DNA of 40,938 bases from Euryarchaeota archaeon UBA486 (lineage in GTDB: Archaea; Thermoplasmatota; Poseidoniia; Poseidoniales; Poseidoniaceae), in assembly GCA_002497765.1 (NCBI GenBank), contig DAET01000007.1, positions 1-40,938 on the forward strand, read 5' to 3'. The notes beneath the pieces are model-generated. The model was not told the origin of the DNA and searched no databases. It worked only from the letters and a program-made list of their open reading frames with translations. Below, one piece after another: positions 16,891 to 26,346 of the stretch. A program made the translations under genes and the position numbers. Numbering within the stretch: position 1 is the stretch's first letter; every line of letters starts with the position of its first letter.

Positions 16891-19140
16891 ATGTCGGGCG
16901 AACACGTCTTGATTTGTGTGGCCTGGCCGTATGCAAACGGCCCACTTCACTTGGGCCATGTTGCAGGGTGTTACCTTCCACCGGACATCCAATACAGGTT
17001 TGAACGAGCCATGGGCAACCGTGTGCTCATGGTTTCGGGCTCGGACGAGCACGGGACACCCATCACCGTGACGGCAGAAACGCAAGGCATCACGCCCCAG
17101 GCAGTCGTTGATCAGTACCACGAGATGAATCTCAAAGCACTGCTCGACTTGGGCTGCAGTTGGTCCACCCACCTCGATCCAAGGGGCGCCGAATACGGTG
17201 GTGCGTTGTTTAATCGGACAAGCGATCCAGATCACAAACGCATGGTGCAAGAAAATTTTCGAGCGTTGGAAACCGGCGGATTCTTTGAACGCAAAACAAC
17301 AGAGCAATATTACGAGGTCAATGAGGACGGCACGGGCCGTTTTCTCCCCGATCGATACGTCGAGGGGACCTGTCCGGCGTGCGGCGCCGATGGTGCGCGA
17401 GGCGACCAGTGCGATGCATGCGGCGCCACCTATGAGGCGGTAGAACTCAAGAACCCGGTGTCGAAGATGAACCCGTCTGCAACGATTGAGATTCGTGAGA
17501 CTGACCATTTATTCTACCGACTTGACCTCTTCCAAGACGCCTTGGAACAACACGCACTCAACCAACAGTCTTCCTGGAAATCCAACGTGAAAGCCATGAC
17601 CAAGCAATGGCTCGACATGGGATTGCGGCCACGAGCGGTCACCCGTGATTTGGAATGGGGTATTCCAGTACCGTTGGACGGCGAAACATGGGGTGGCAAA
17701 TGCATCTACGTCTGGTTTGAGGCGGTTCAAGGGTATTCCACTTGTGCGCGCATTTGGTCAAAGACGCATGCGCCATCTCTCCCCGAGGGCGAAGAAACTT
17801 GGAAACGATGGTGGTGCGTTGCTGAAAATGGAACTATGCCACGGCATTTGTACTTCCTTGGAAAGGACAACATTCCGTTTCACACCGTGATTTGGCCAGC
17901 GCTGATTTTGGGTCTCAATCATGTCCACAAAGGTGGCACCGCTAGCGAGCCGGTATCACTACCCGGGCCCGGGGAATTTGCGTTGGAGAGCAACGTTCCT
18001 GCCATGGAGTACCTCATGCTTGCAGGAGGACAATTTTCCAAATCAAGAAAGCATGCGGTTTGGCTTCCTTCGTTCCTTGAGCGCTACGATCCTGATACCT
18101 TGCGGTATTACCTCAGCATCAACATGCCAGAAAACCATGACACGGATTTCAACTGGCCCGATTTTGTCGAACGCGTGAACAGTGAACTCATCGCTGCTTA
18201 CGGCAACTTCGTTCACCGTGTCCTAACGCTGGGTGCACGTTTGCCTCATGAAGAGGGGGCATCGCCGTTTGCTGCGCATGATGGCCATTCTTCGGTTGAA
18301 GCACACCGTGCCCATCTGGAGGGAGCACTTGGAGACATTACTACATCGCTCCAGCGGCATCGGTACAAAGAAGCACTTCGAGCCATCATGACCGTCGCGC
18401 AATACGGCAACCAAGTCCTTCAAAACGCCGCCCCATGGAAGCATCTCAAGGAGCCTCAGGACGGTGCTGATGAGAGTCTTGCTGCACTGGCATTCTGTTG
18501 GAGGATTGCACGTTTCTTGGCCATCACAACCCAACCATTCCTGCCCACCAGCGCACAACGATTGTGGTCAACACTTGGCAACGATGACGATGTATCCGCC
18601 ATGGCATGGCAGGAGTCGGTGAATTGGGACGCCCCGCTGACATGGTCCGCTGAAACGCCCCAGCCGCTGTTCCAGCGCTTGGATCTGGATGAGATCTTGG
18701 CTGCCGAGCAAAACCTCGTTGAGGAGGGCCCGGAATCGGATGCCGTCCATGGCGTAAAAGGTGGGAAAAAGAAAGGAGGAAAGAAAGTGAAAGAAGAAAT
18801 CGAAGGTATCACGTATCTTGAGTTTGAGACATTCATGAAGGTAAATCTTCGTGTCGGTCGAATTCTTAGCGTTGAAGACCACCCCAATGCTGACAAATTG
18901 TATGTTGTTCGACTTGATGATGGAACCGACGACGGCCGTACGATTTGTGCCGGATTGAAGGCATACTACGAGCCGGAAGAAATGGAAGGGAAACTGGTGG
19001 TCTTCGTTGAAAACCTCAAACCGCGACCGCTCAGGGGCGTCACCTCCGAAGGCATGATGCTCGCTGCTGACGATGGAAACGATGGCGTCCGATTGGTGAC
19101 GATCGACGGCGATATTGCTCCGGGCAGCCAGGTTCGCTGA
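16891..19140 (+). CDS. metG: Methionyl-tRNA synthetase with C-terminal tRNA-binding domain
   Basis: A class I aminoacyl-tRNA synthetase of about 749 residues. HLGH (residues 20-23) and a KMSKS-type loop GGQFSKSRKH are present. A zinc knuckle CPAC...CDAC interrupts the catalytic core, and the WFEAVQGYS and YFLGKDNIPFH segments are MetRS-specific. After a Lys/Gly linker (GGKKKGGKK) comes a C-terminal EMAP-II/Arc1p-like tRNA-binding domain (MKVNLRVGRILSVEDHPNAD, ENLKPRPLRGVTSEGM). In many Archaea this domain is a separate protein; here it is fused. ATG 16891 follows GAGGGAG and is chosen over ATG 16840. It is divergent from the CNNM-like gene. Confidence 0.96.
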   Translation: MSGEHVLICVAWPYANGPLHLGHVAGCYLPPDIQYRFERAMGNRVLMVSGSDEHGTPITVTAETQGITPQAVVDQYHEMNLKALLDLGCSWSTHLDPRGAEYGGALFNRTSDPDHKRMVQENFRALETGGFFERKTTEQYYEVNEDGTGRFLPDRYVEGTCPACGADGARGDQCDACGATYEAVELKNPVSKMNPSATIEIRETDHLFYRLDLFQDALEQHALNQQSSWKSNVKAMTKQWLDMGLRPRAVTRDLEWGIPVPLDGETWGGKCIYVWFEAVQGYSTCARIWSKTHAPSLPEGEETWKRWWCVAENGTMPRHLYFLGKDNIPFHTVIWPALILGLNHVHKGGTASEPVSLPGPGEFALESNVPAMEYLMLAGGQFSKSRKHAVWLPSFLERYDPDTLRYYLSINMPENHDTDFNWPDFVERVNSELIAAYGNFVHRVLTLGARLPHEEGASPFAAHDGHSSVEAHRAHLEGALGDITTSLQRHRYKEALRAIMTVAQYGNQVLQNAAPWKHLKEPQDGADESLAALAFCWRIARFLAITTQPFLPTSAQRLWSTLGNDDDVSAMAWQESVNWDAPLTWSAETPQPLFQRLDLDEILAAEQNLVEEGPESDAVHGVKGGKKKGGKKVKEEIEGITYLEFETFMKVNLRVGRILSVEDHPNADKLYVVRLDDGTDDGRTICAGLKAYYEPEEMEGKLVVFVENLKPRPLRGVTSEGMMLAADDGNDGVRLVTIDGDIAPGSQVR

Positions 19141-19770
19141 TCACTGCTTCATCCGACTTCGGACCTCATCCATCACCGCTCTTGATGCAATGCGCGTCTT
19201 TTCGCTTACGATCAATGATTGAGCTTTCAATCCTGCAGCCATCTCATCGGGAAGACTATCCAAGTTGATGTCAACGTTGAACAACGCACCTTTGGCAGCA
19301 GCACTGGCCAACAAACCAGCCACACCAACGTCCGTGACAGCGTTGGCATTGCCGGTGCGAGCGAGCAATGGTAGCTTCGAGAGCAAATCCAGTGCAAGGG
19401 AAGCGGTTTCAAACGGAACTTCTGCTGCTGCATAGGTCGCCGCTCGAATTTGCGTACGGCGAGCCTCTTTTTCCTCATCTGTCGATTTGGGCAAGGCGAA
19501 CCCTGCCATGACGCCGTCAAATGCCTCGCTGTCCTCAGTAGCAAGCTCATTGGCACGCTCCATCATGGGGATAGCCAACGATTGGATGTCCTCAGCGATA
19601 GTCCATCCATCGGCCCACTTTTCTTTTCCAAGCGTGAGGTCGCACACCATGATCGAGAGTGCAGCCGCTTGACCAAGGGCAACAGCCGAAGCCGTGCCTC
19701 CTCCGGGTGTGGGTGAAGAGGAAGCCAATGCTGCTTGAAACTCCCTCAGACTCATCGATGCCCAATTCAT
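19141..19770 (-). CDS. Formimidoyltetrahydrofolate cyclodeaminase
   Basis: A 209-residue protein of the FTCD_C/FchA family, an all-helical enzyme that converts 5-formimidoyl-THF to 5,10-methenyl-THF and ammonia. The family signature near the N-terminus is SSPTPGGGTASAVALGQAAAL; EAFDGVMAGFALPKST and NANAVTDVGVAGLLASAAAKG are further matches. In animals this domain is fused to formimidoyltransferase as FTCD. Here it is a separate gene that overlaps the upstream transferase by 4 bp (19767-19770), which suggests translational coupling. It ends right at the stop of MetRS on the other strand (19140/19141), with no spare bases between them. Confidence 0.93.
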   Translation of the reverse strand: MNWASMSLREFQAALASSSPTPGGGTASAVALGQAAALSIMVCDLTLGKEKWADGWTIAEDIQSLAIPMMERANELATEDSEAFDGVMAGFALPKSTDEEKEARRTQIRAATYAAAEVPFETASLALDLLSKLPLLARTGNANAVTDVGVAGLLASAAAKGALFNVDINLDSLPDEMAAGLKAQSLIVSEKTRIASRAVMDEVRSRMKQ

Positions 19771-20858
19771 GTTTCCACCTCCCGTTCAAGGGCCCACTCA
19801 ATGATGTGGACATTCGGATCAAAGTGGTGATGGCGGTTCAATCCAAGCCCATCAACAGCAGCGGAAACCAGGTCCTCATTTGCGGTGGAGTCTGGAGAAA
19901 AGAATCGGCCTGCCTCCAACATGGCTTGAAGCGGCACGAGGCCGACGATTTCGCTACCGCACAATGATGCGTCGTGGTCGTTGGCCAAACTTTCACATGT
20001 CATAAAGGCAAGATGAAGAGGGCATTTGTTCACATCCAAGAGATTCATGGAAACCTGTGAAATTCCCAACTCGTCCACCGGAACACCCATGCCTTGAACA
20101 CGTTCCAACATTCCTCGGCTTCGAATTTTACCCCCTCCAGAGGATTTCAATAAGCGTCCGCTGCTGCGAACGATGGAACCGATTTTTCTGGCAACGGCGG
20201 CACCTTGTTCATCCACATTGACATTGTAGGCCACCAGAATAGGACGAGCACCAACGGTGATGCCGCCGGAACGGGCAACGTCGTCCGACCACGTCATGGC
20301 ACCAGCATCCGGTAGTTTGGTAGCGTCTGCGTGCATCTCATCGGTTCCTTCAAGCCGCGCTTGTAACCCCTCGTACTCACCACGCCGCAAATGGGACAGC
20401 ATGGTTCGCTCTTCACGGACAGCAGCGGCCCCGTAGAGAAACAACGGTATGTCACCCCGGTTTGAGAGCCGTTCGACAACCCTTCGAGCTAATTCGGCAC
20501 ATTCGTCCATGGTCACGTCCCGCAGCGGTACAAAGGGGCAGACATCAACCACACCGAGCCTCGGGTGTTCACCTTGGTGTGTTCGCATGTCCAGCAACGA
20601 AACACTTGCTTCAATAAGCGCGATGGCGCCCTCCACCACGGCGTTCGGTGCACCGGCGAAGGTGATTACGGTACGGTGGTAATCGGCATCTGGTTCAACG
20701 CCCAAAACAGTGCATCCCGGTGTTTGCCTCACCACGTCCACGATGGCATTGATTTTCTCAAGATCCCTTCCTTCCGAGATGTTCGGGACGCATTCAACCA
20801 GTGGAAACGTCATGCCGCTTGGCCTGAACCTCGGGTCCTTGAACCTTGGCGCCTCCAT
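19767..20858 (-). CDS. Glutamate formimidoyltransferase
   Basis: A protein of about 363 residues that transfers the formimino group of N-formimino-L-glutamate to tetrahydrofolate, giving glutamate. The N-terminal LVECVPNISEGRD is diagnostic; other matches are DADYHRTVITFAG, DMRTHQGEHPRLGVVDVCPFVPL and VGARPILVAYNVN. The VSMNLLD and ELGISQ segments fit the second domain. The start is either ATG 20858, which overlaps the stop of the PAN gene as TGATG and adds about 15 residues, or ATG 20813, which begins right at the conserved segment; I list the longer form. It sits downstream of PAN and upstream of the cyclodeaminase, and completes the final steps of histidine breakdown with HutH, HutU and HutI. 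Confidence 0.94.
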   Translation of the reverse strand: MEAPRFKDPRFRPSGMTFPLVECVPNISEGRDLEKINAIVDVVRQTPGCTVLGVEPDADYHRTVITFAGAPNAVVEGAIALIEASVSLLDMRTHQGEHPRLGVVDVCPFVPLRDVTMDECAELARRVVERLSNRGDIPLFLYGAAAVREERTMLSHLRRGEYEGLQARLEGTDEMHADATKLPDAGAMTWSDDVARSGGITVGARPILVAYNVNVDEQGAAVARKIGSIVRSSGRLLKSSGGGKIRSRGMLERVQGMGVPVDELGISQVSMNLLDVNKCPLHLAFMTCESLANDHDASLCGSEIVGLVPLQAMLEAGRFFSPDSTANEDLVSAAVDGLGLNRHHHFDPNVHIIEWALEREVET

Positions 20859-22090
20859 CAGGAGTACAAGGCTTCGGGCGAACTGGTGGTTCTCCCTTGT
20901 GAGCGCTTGTTGTCCAACCGACTCACGGCATCCAGCATGTCCTGTTGCGACACCGCCGAGCGACCATCTCGAATAGCGATCATGCCTGCTTCGACACACG
21001 TGGCTTTCAGTTCAGCACCAGAGTAACCGTTGGTTCGCTCCACAATTCTGCCCACAGCGACCTTCTTGGTGTTCATGGAGGCAAGGTGCACCTTGAGGAT
21101 GGCCTTGCGTGAGGCATCATCGGGAATCGGTATTTCGATCACACGGTCAAAGCGACCGGGCCTCAGCAGCGCATCGTCCAAGATGTCGGGGCGATTCGTA
21201 GCGGCAATGATTTTGACATCATGAAGTGCATCAAATCCGTCCAGTTCTGCCAACAACTGCATCAGCGTTCGCTGGACTTCACGATCACCGGATGTCGAGC
21301 CGTCCAATCGTTTTGCACCAATGGCATCGATCTCGTCGAGGAAAATCACGCTCGGAGCCTTTTCTTTCGCCAAAGAAAACAGTTCGCGAACCATGCGACC
21401 GCCTTCGCCGATGTACTTCTGTGCGAGCTCACTGCCCACCATCCGAATGAAGGTGGCGTTGGTGTGGTTGGCAACGGCCTTGGCCAACAGGGTCTTCCCA
21501 CAGCCTGGAGGGCCGACAAGGAGGACGCCTTTGGGCGGCACGATACCGACCTTCTCGAACAGCTCGGGCTTCACGAGCGGGAGTTCAATGGCTTCACGGA
21601 CGGATTCCACTTGCTCATCCAAACCAGCAACATCCTCGTAGTGGATGGATGGTTTTTCTACCATTTCTGCCCCACTGACCATCGGATCCCATGCTTCGTG
21701 GAGTAATTCCACCACGGAAAGGCTGTCTTGATTGAGTGCAACCCTCGTGCCTGGTTTGAGCTTCTCAGGGTCCAACCGCTGGTTCAACGAAACTTGGAAG
21801 ACGGTTCCGTTTGAGGAGCGGACAATGGCTCGCTCATGATCGAGCACGTCTTGTATGTGGCCGACAATAAGGGGTGGCATTTTCAGAAGATTGACGTTCT
21901 CATCCAACCGCTCAATGCGTTTCCTTAGCGTGCGCATTTCTGCTTCAAGGGTGGTGCGCTCATTGATGAGTTGCTGCGTCTCGTCCCGAAGTGAAGCATA
22001 ATCTTCCTCAAGTTTTCGAAGATCGTCCTCGGCGGTGTTGGGGAGATGCCCATCGTTTCTATCAACCTCTGTTCCCATGACACTCAGCAT
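20858..22090 (-). CDS. pan: Proteasome-activating nucleotidase (AAA+ ATPase)
   Basis: A 410-residue AAA+ ATPase homologous to the 26S proteasome Rpt subunits, which unfolds proteins and feeds them to the archaeal 20S proteasome. Domain order: N-terminal coiled coil (about 22-70), OB domain (about 72-130), AAA+ module with Walker A GPPGCGKT (193-200), Walker B VIFLDEIDAIGAKR, second region of homology LRPGRFDR. The C-terminus ALYS supplies a hydrophobic-Tyr-X (HbYX) tail used to open the 20S gate. The start is ATG 22090 or the in-frame ATG 22078. No proteasome subunit genes are in the window. Downstream lies glutamate formimidoyltransferase, start-stop overlapped. Confidence 0.95.
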   Translation of the reverse strand: MLSVMGTEVDRNDGHLPNTAEDDLRKLEEDYASLRDETQQLINERTTLEAEMRTLRKRIERLDENVNLLKMPPLIVGHIQDVLDHERAIVRSSNGTVFQVSLNQRLDPEKLKPGTRVALNQDSLSVVELLHEAWDPMVSGAEMVEKPSIHYEDVAGLDEQVESVREAIELPLVKPELFEKVGIVPPKGVLLVGPPGCGKTLLAKAVANHTNATFIRMVGSELAQKYIGEGGRMVRELFSLAKEKAPSVIFLDEIDAIGAKRLDGSTSGDREVQRTLMQLLAELDGFDALHDVKIIAATNRPDILDDALLRPGRFDRVIEIPIPDDASRKAILKVHLASMNTKKVAVGRIVERTNGYSGAELKATCVEAGMIAIRDGRSAVSQQDMLDAVSRLDNKRSQGRTTSSPEALYS

Positions 22091-22106
22091 GACTATCGGC
22101 CGACGC

Positions 22107-22116
22107 TTCTTAAGAA
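22107..22116. promoter_or_regulatory. TTCTTAAGAA palindrome in the PAN/MBF1 divergent region
   Basis: A perfect 10-bp palindrome lies 17-26 nt before the PAN ATG at 22090 (29-38 nt before ATG 22078) and 66-75 nt before MBF1. It resembles the other GTTCT...GAAC elements of the window. A promoter or operator role is inferred from position. Confidence 0.3.
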
Positions 22117-22181
22117 ATTGGATGGTTTTCTTCTACAAACGCTTGTCAAAGGGTTCAAAGGGCGTAACGGTGGGGTAACGA

Positions 22182-22667
22182 ATGATGGGCGAATGTGAAC
22201 TTTGTGGCGCCGTGAAGGTCGGTGTGAAACGCGTACGCACAGGTAAAACCGAGGTGGCGGCCTGCAGCCGATGCATCGACAAAATGAACCTCGCTCCCAA
22301 ATCCGAAGCGCCAGGTATCCAACGCGCTCGCTCCTTTGCTTCCTCGCCTTCACCTCGCAAAAAGAGAAACGATATCATGACTCGGTCAAGCAAAGAGTTG
22401 GCAGATGATTTTCACAAGCGTATTGCACGAGCCCGAAGTTCTCGGAATTGGACACAGCAACAACTTGCAAAGAAGATGGCTGAAACGGTGAACATCATCA
22501 AGTCTGCAGAATCTGGCAAGCGACCAACCGACGGCGTGATTCGAAAGTTTGAGCAGGTGCTCTCCATTGAGTTGATGGTGGAACGTACAGCCAACGAATC
22601 TCGACACATCAATGCAGGCCCCTCCCGCGGCATGACATTTGGCGACTACTTCAACGATCTTCGGTGA
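22182..22667 (+). CDS. Archaeal MBF1-type transcription factor (zinc ribbon + HTH)
   Basis: A 161-residue homologue of archaeal multiprotein bridging factor 1. An N-terminal zinc ribbon has C5/C8 (CELC) and C28/C31 (CSRC). A basic linker follows, then a Cro-like helix-turn-helix (about 75-128) with RARSSRNWTQQQLAKKMAE and IKSAESGKRPTDGVIRKFE, and a C-terminal tail ending MTFGDYFNDLR. Eukaryotic MBF1 bridges TBP and activators; archaeal homologues have been tied to ribosomes and translation. ATG 22182 or 22185 could start it. It is divergent from PAN, and its stop is very close to the start of Tsr3 downstream. Confidence 0.92.
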   Translation: MMGECELCGAVKVGVKRVRTGKTEVAACSRCIDKMNLAPKSEAPGIQRARSFASSPSPRKKRNDIMTRSSKELADDFHKRIARARSSRNWTQQQLAKKMAETVNIIKSAESGKRPTDGVIRKFEQVLSIELMVERTANESRHINAGPSRGMTFGDYFNDLR

Positions 22668-22671
22668 TGCT

Positions 22672-23229
22672 GTGCGTCCCGTTGCCGTTCACGCGTTGTG
22701 GCTTGCACAAGACGATCCGAAAAAGAACACAGCCGTTCTTGCTTCTAAACGAGGCAACCTGACACTTCACAAATCCATTCGCTCGATTCCCAAGCGCGGG
22801 ATCATACTTGAACCGCTCTGCGGCAAGGTGTTTGGTCCCGAAGACCATGAACTGCTGCTTGAACGAGGTGGTGCCCTTGTTGGACTTGATTGCAGTTGGG
22901 CGCACATTGAATCCTCTGTTGAATCGGTGATGGACAGGACTCGCCTTCAGCCCCGAATGCTTCCACTCCTGCTGGCTGCGAATCCTGTTAACTGGGGCAA
23001 ACCCGGCAGGTTAACGACGGCTGAAGCCCTCGCAACCGTCCTTTACTTGGTTGGACGAAAGAAACAATCGCGGGAAGTGTTGGGGGCTTTCCGGTGGGGT
23101 GAACGGTTCTTTGAACTCAACCAAGAACCGCTTGACGCTTACGCTGCAGCCCGTTCCAGTGCAGAATTGGTCGACCTTCAGTTTGAATTCTTCGACATTG
23201 AACGCCAAGACCTGGAGGGCGTCGAATGA
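22672..23229 (+). CDS. Tsr3-like 16S rRNA aminocarboxypropyltransferase
   Basis: A protein of about 185 residues matching Tsr3, the SPOUT-like enzyme that adds the aminocarboxypropyl group of SAM to a modified uridine in small-subunit rRNA. Motifs seen are LTLHKSIRSIPKRGIIL, the GLDCSW box (LVGLDCSWAHIE) and LPLLLAANPVNWGKPGRLTTAEALA. The family occurs in Eukarya and Archaea. The start is placed at GTG 22672, 4 nt after the MBF1 stop and preceded by CGGTGA; TTG 22639 inside MBF1 is possible but less likely. It overlaps fdhD by 4 bp. Being next to MBF1 suggests a ribosome-related block. Confidence 0.9.
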   Translation: MRPVAVHALWLAQDDPKKNTAVLASKRGNLTLHKSIRSIPKRGIILEPLCGKVFGPEDHELLLERGGALVGLDCSWAHIESSVESVMDRTRLQPRMLPLLLAANPVNWGKPGRLTTAEALATVLYLVGRKKQSREVLGAFRWGERFFELNQEPLDAYAAARSSAELVDLQFEFFDIERQDLEGVE

Positions 23230-24014
23230 ACAATGTCCGCAAGGTGTCGGTCCACCATCGCACGGCGAAAGGGCAGTCGATCATCGACGAATCCTTCGCT
23301 GCGGAAGCGCTCATTAGGTTGGTCGTGAATGGGTCATCGCTGGCTAATCTCCTTGGCTCACCACAGAACGCCATGGAATTGGCTGTTGGCCATCTGATGA
23401 CCCAGCATGGGCTGCGTCCGCACCACATTGAGTCCATCGTTGTGACAGAGCGAGACGGAGCGGTCCATGTCAACATCTCGACCAACGAAGAGCATGGTTT
23501 GACCGAGCGAACCGGTGTTGTCACGAGCTCGTGTGGTGCATGCGATCAATCGGAACTGAATGAGCTGGTGAAAGGAGCACCAGTGGTCAACAATCCCTCT
23601 TTGTTGTTTGAACTTGAGGAGGTTCTCGAGATGCTTCATGCCATGCGGGAACAACAAACGGGCTTTCGCCTAACGGGCGGAATGCACGCTGCCGGCCTGT
23701 ATGCTCGGGACGGCACCAGCCTTGTTGTCATGGAAGACATCGGGCGCCACAACGCTGTTGACAAAGCATACGGTGCTTGGTATGACCAAACCCTCGAACG
23801 GCCGAACGTTCTCTTGCTCTCGGGCAGGTGTGGCTGGGACATTGTCGCTAAAGCAGCCGCCATGGATACGCCCATCATTGCGAGTTTTGGAGCCGCTTCA
23901 AGTTTGGCCGTGGAGACGGCGAGGGCATCCAACATGACACTCATCACGTTCGTGAAAGAGGACAAAGCTGTCATCATTGGGCCCATTGAGGGGCGATTTC
24001 ATCGCAAGCATTGA
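23226..24014 (+). CDS. fdhD: FdhD-type sulfurtransferase for formate dehydrogenase maturation
   Basis: A 262-residue protein of the FdhD family, which passes sulfur from a cysteine desulfurase to the molybdopterin cofactor of formate dehydrogenases. The conserved cysteine pair C103 and C106 lies in TSSCGACDQ. Other matches are MELAVGHLMTQHGL, FRLTGGMHAAGLY, the VMEDIGRHNAVDKA signature and LSGRCGWDIVAKAA. Full length. It overlaps Tsr3 by 4 bp and its end overlaps the outermost open start of the oxidoreductase gene downstream, its likely client. Confidence 0.95.
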   Translation: MNNVRKVSVHHRTAKGQSIIDESFAAEALIRLVVNGSSLANLLGSPQNAMELAVGHLMTQHGLRPHHIESIVVTERDGAVHVNISTNEEHGLTERTGVVTSSCGACDQSELNELVKGAPVVNNPSLLFELEEVLEMLHAMREQQTGFRLTGGMHAAGLYARDGTSLVVMEDIGRHNAVDKAYGAWYDQTLERPNVLLLSGRCGWDIVAKAAAMDTPIIASFGAASSLAVETARASNMTLITFVKEDKAVIIGPIEGRFHRKH

Positions 24015-24051
24015 GAAGTGCACGGGCGCAGGACGGTCTGGGGATGAGTGG

Positions 24052-26346
24052 ATGCGTCAGCCAGCACGAGCACGGACACCAATGGATACGCATTCGCTCA
24101 AGTTGAAGCACCCCAAAACCAAGGCTGCCGGCATACCTGCAGTGACGTCATCCACCGTTCATGGATTAACCAAAATGGGTGTTGTAAAGACCATCAAAAC
24201 ACTCTCCATGGTCAACCAAAAGGAAGGATTTGACTGTCCTGGTTGTGCATGGCCCGACCCGGACCACCGGACAACGTTCGAGTTCTGTGAAAACGGCGCA
24301 AAGGCCGTGGCTGATGAGGCCATGAAAGCCAAGGTGACGCCGTCCTTTTTTGCGCAACACAGCGTCCAAGACCTCGCCGAAATGAGCGATTATGAACTCA
24401 ACAGCCTCGGCAGAATTTCCTCGCCTGTTGTTTTGCGAGAGGGAAACTCACACTATGAAGCCATTCCTTGGGACGATGCGTTTGCCATGGTTGCAGAAGC
24501 CCTGAACGCGACCCAGTCACCCGACCGTGCGGTGTTCTACACCTCGGGGCGCACCAGCAACGAGGCGGCGTTTCTCTATCAGGCCTTTGTGCGTGCTTAC
24601 GGGACAAACAACCTCCCTGACTGTTCAAACATGTGCCATGAATCCAGCGGAAAGGGACTCGGGCAGACCATTGGTATCGGGAAAGGCACGGTCACCCTCG
24701 ATGATTTCAATCACGCCGATGTGATCATGGTGATTGGTCAAAACCCTGGAACCAATCACCCGCGCATGCTCACGGCCCTACGTGATGCCAAGCATCGCGG
24801 CTCGAGCATCATCCATGTGAACCCCCTAGCAGAAGCAGGTTTGACCCGATTCAAACACCCGCAGGATTACATGAAGGGTCAAATGAAATCCACCACACTC
24901 GCTGATCTTCACCTCCAGGTGCGAATTGGTGGCGATGCTGCATTGGTGAAAGGACTCATCAAATGCCAACTCGAACACAATGCCCTCGATCATGAGTTCA
25001 TCGCCGCCAAAACAGAAGGGTTCGAGTCCATGGTTAAGGCCGCGGACCAGACATCGTGGAAACAAATTGTCAATGATTCAGGCATCTCAGAAGAACAAAT
25101 CAGAACAGCGGGACGTCTCCTTGCTGCTTCAAACGCCACCATCGCCTGTTGGGCGATGGGACTCACCCAGCACCGAAACGGCGTTGCTGTGATTCAAGAA
25201 GTGGTGAATCTTCTGTTGATGAACGGTCATGTTGGCCGTAAAGGTGCAGGTTTTTGTCCCGTAAGGGGCCATTCTAACGTCCAGGGCGACCGTACGGTCG
25301 GCATTTGGGAAGCGCCAACAGAGGCGTTTCTCGCTCGAATGGAAGAGGGACTTGGGTTCTCCATCCCTCATCATCATGGTTACGACGTCGTTCATGCCAT
25401 TCAGGCCATGATGGATGAATCGGTTGATGTCTTCTTTTGCATGGGAGGGAATTTCCTCTCCGCCACCCCCGATACGGACCTCACGGCAAAGGCACTCGAG
25501 AAGGTTGGCCTCACGGTTCAGGTGTCGACCAAATTAAACCGCTCTCATCTCGTCACAGGCAAAAATGCACTCATTCTCCCTTGTTTGGGTCGAACTGAAC
25601 GCGACACTCAAGCCTCCGGCGAACAATTTGTCTCCGTTGAAAATTCCATGGGTATCGTTCATCGGTCAACTGGAGGATTGCAGCCGGCCTCACGCGACCT
25701 GAAGAGCGAACCTGCCATCGTGGCTTCCATTGCTGAGAAAACACTCGGTTCAACTCACCTTGAATGGACCAGCTTGGTGGAGGATTACGATCGCATTCGA
25801 GAATTGATGGAGGCATCCCTTCACGGCTTTGAGCAATACAACGAACGCGTTCGTCAACCCAACGGGTTTTCCTTGCCAAATCCACCCCGGGATAAACAAG
25901 AATTTGCAACGCCGAGCGGAAAAGCGAGGTTCACCACGCACAGCTTGCCGAACGTTCAGGTGGCCGAGGACCAATATGTCTTGATGACGTTGAGAAGTCA
26001 TGATCAATACAACACCACAATTTACGGGCTCCACGATCGGTATCGTGGCGTCCACGGCCGTCGGAGAGTCGTCTTCATGAACGCCAACGACATGGTTGAG
26101 CGTGGATGGAAATCTCGCCAACGCGTGAGCATTACAAGTCATTTTAATGGAGAAACGAGGCATGCCGATGATTGGATGCTGATTCCATACGATATCCCCG
26201 CTGGCAACCTTGCAGCTTACTTCCCGGAAGCGAACTGTCTCGTACCGCTTCACTCGACCGCCGATGTATCGAATACACCCACCTCCAAATGGATTGTCTG
26301 TACACTCTCGGCCGAGCACAACACCGCCTCTTCGGAGGAGGAATGA
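24052..26346 (+). CDS. Molybdopterin oxidoreductase, FdhF/YdeP-type alpha subunit
   Basis: An enzyme of about 764 residues of the YdeP-like branch of the DMSO reductase superfamily. The N-terminal region has CPGCAWPDP and FEFCENGAKA, whose cysteines probably hold an iron-sulfur cluster. Next come the cofactor-binding VFYTSGRTSNEAAF, and PDCSNMCHESSG, whose Cys-His pair matches the metal-ligating position of formate dehydrogenases, then VIGQNPGTNHPRML and the C-terminal dinucleotide-binding domain (TLRSHDQYNTTIYG). The reaction is unknown; related proteins are often annotated formate dehydrogenase-like. The start at 24052 follows GGGGATGAG; ATG 24082 is an alternative. FdhD upstream supports a sulfurated Mo/W cofactor. 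Confidence 0.92.
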   Translation: MRQPARARTPMDTHSLKLKHPKTKAAGIPAVTSSTVHGLTKMGVVKTIKTLSMVNQKEGFDCPGCAWPDPDHRTTFEFCENGAKAVADEAMKAKVTPSFFAQHSVQDLAEMSDYELNSLGRISSPVVLREGNSHYEAIPWDDAFAMVAEALNATQSPDRAVFYTSGRTSNEAAFLYQAFVRAYGTNNLPDCSNMCHESSGKGLGQTIGIGKGTVTLDDFNHADVIMVIGQNPGTNHPRMLTALRDAKHRGSSIIHVNPLAEAGLTRFKHPQDYMKGQMKSTTLADLHLQVRIGGDAALVKGLIKCQLEHNALDHEFIAAKTEGFESMVKAADQTSWKQIVNDSGISEEQIRTAGRLLAASNATIACWAMGLTQHRNGVAVIQEVVNLLLMNGHVGRKGAGFCPVRGHSNVQGDRTVGIWEAPTEAFLARMEEGLGFSIPHHHGYDVVHAIQAMMDESVDVFFCMGGNFLSATPDTDLTAKALEKVGLTVQVSTKLNRSHLVTGKNALILPCLGRTERDTQASGEQFVSVENSMGIVHRSTGGLQPASRDLKSEPAIVASIAEKTLGSTHLEWTSLVEDYDRIRELMEASLHGFEQYNERVRQPNGFSLPNPPRDKQEFATPSGKARFTTHSLPNVQVAEDQYVLMTLRSHDQYNTTIYGLHDRYRGVHGRRRVVFMNANDMVERGWKSRQRVSITSHFNGETRHADDWMLIPYDIPAGNLAAYFPEANCLVPLHSTADVSNTPTSKWIVCTLSAEHNTASSEEE

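Noticed and set aside
26172..26342. N-terminal extension of the MFS transporter to 26172
   Set aside because: It lies wholly within the oxidoreductase gene; the ATG at 26343 has a strong GGAGGAGG before it and begins a normal MFS N-terminus.
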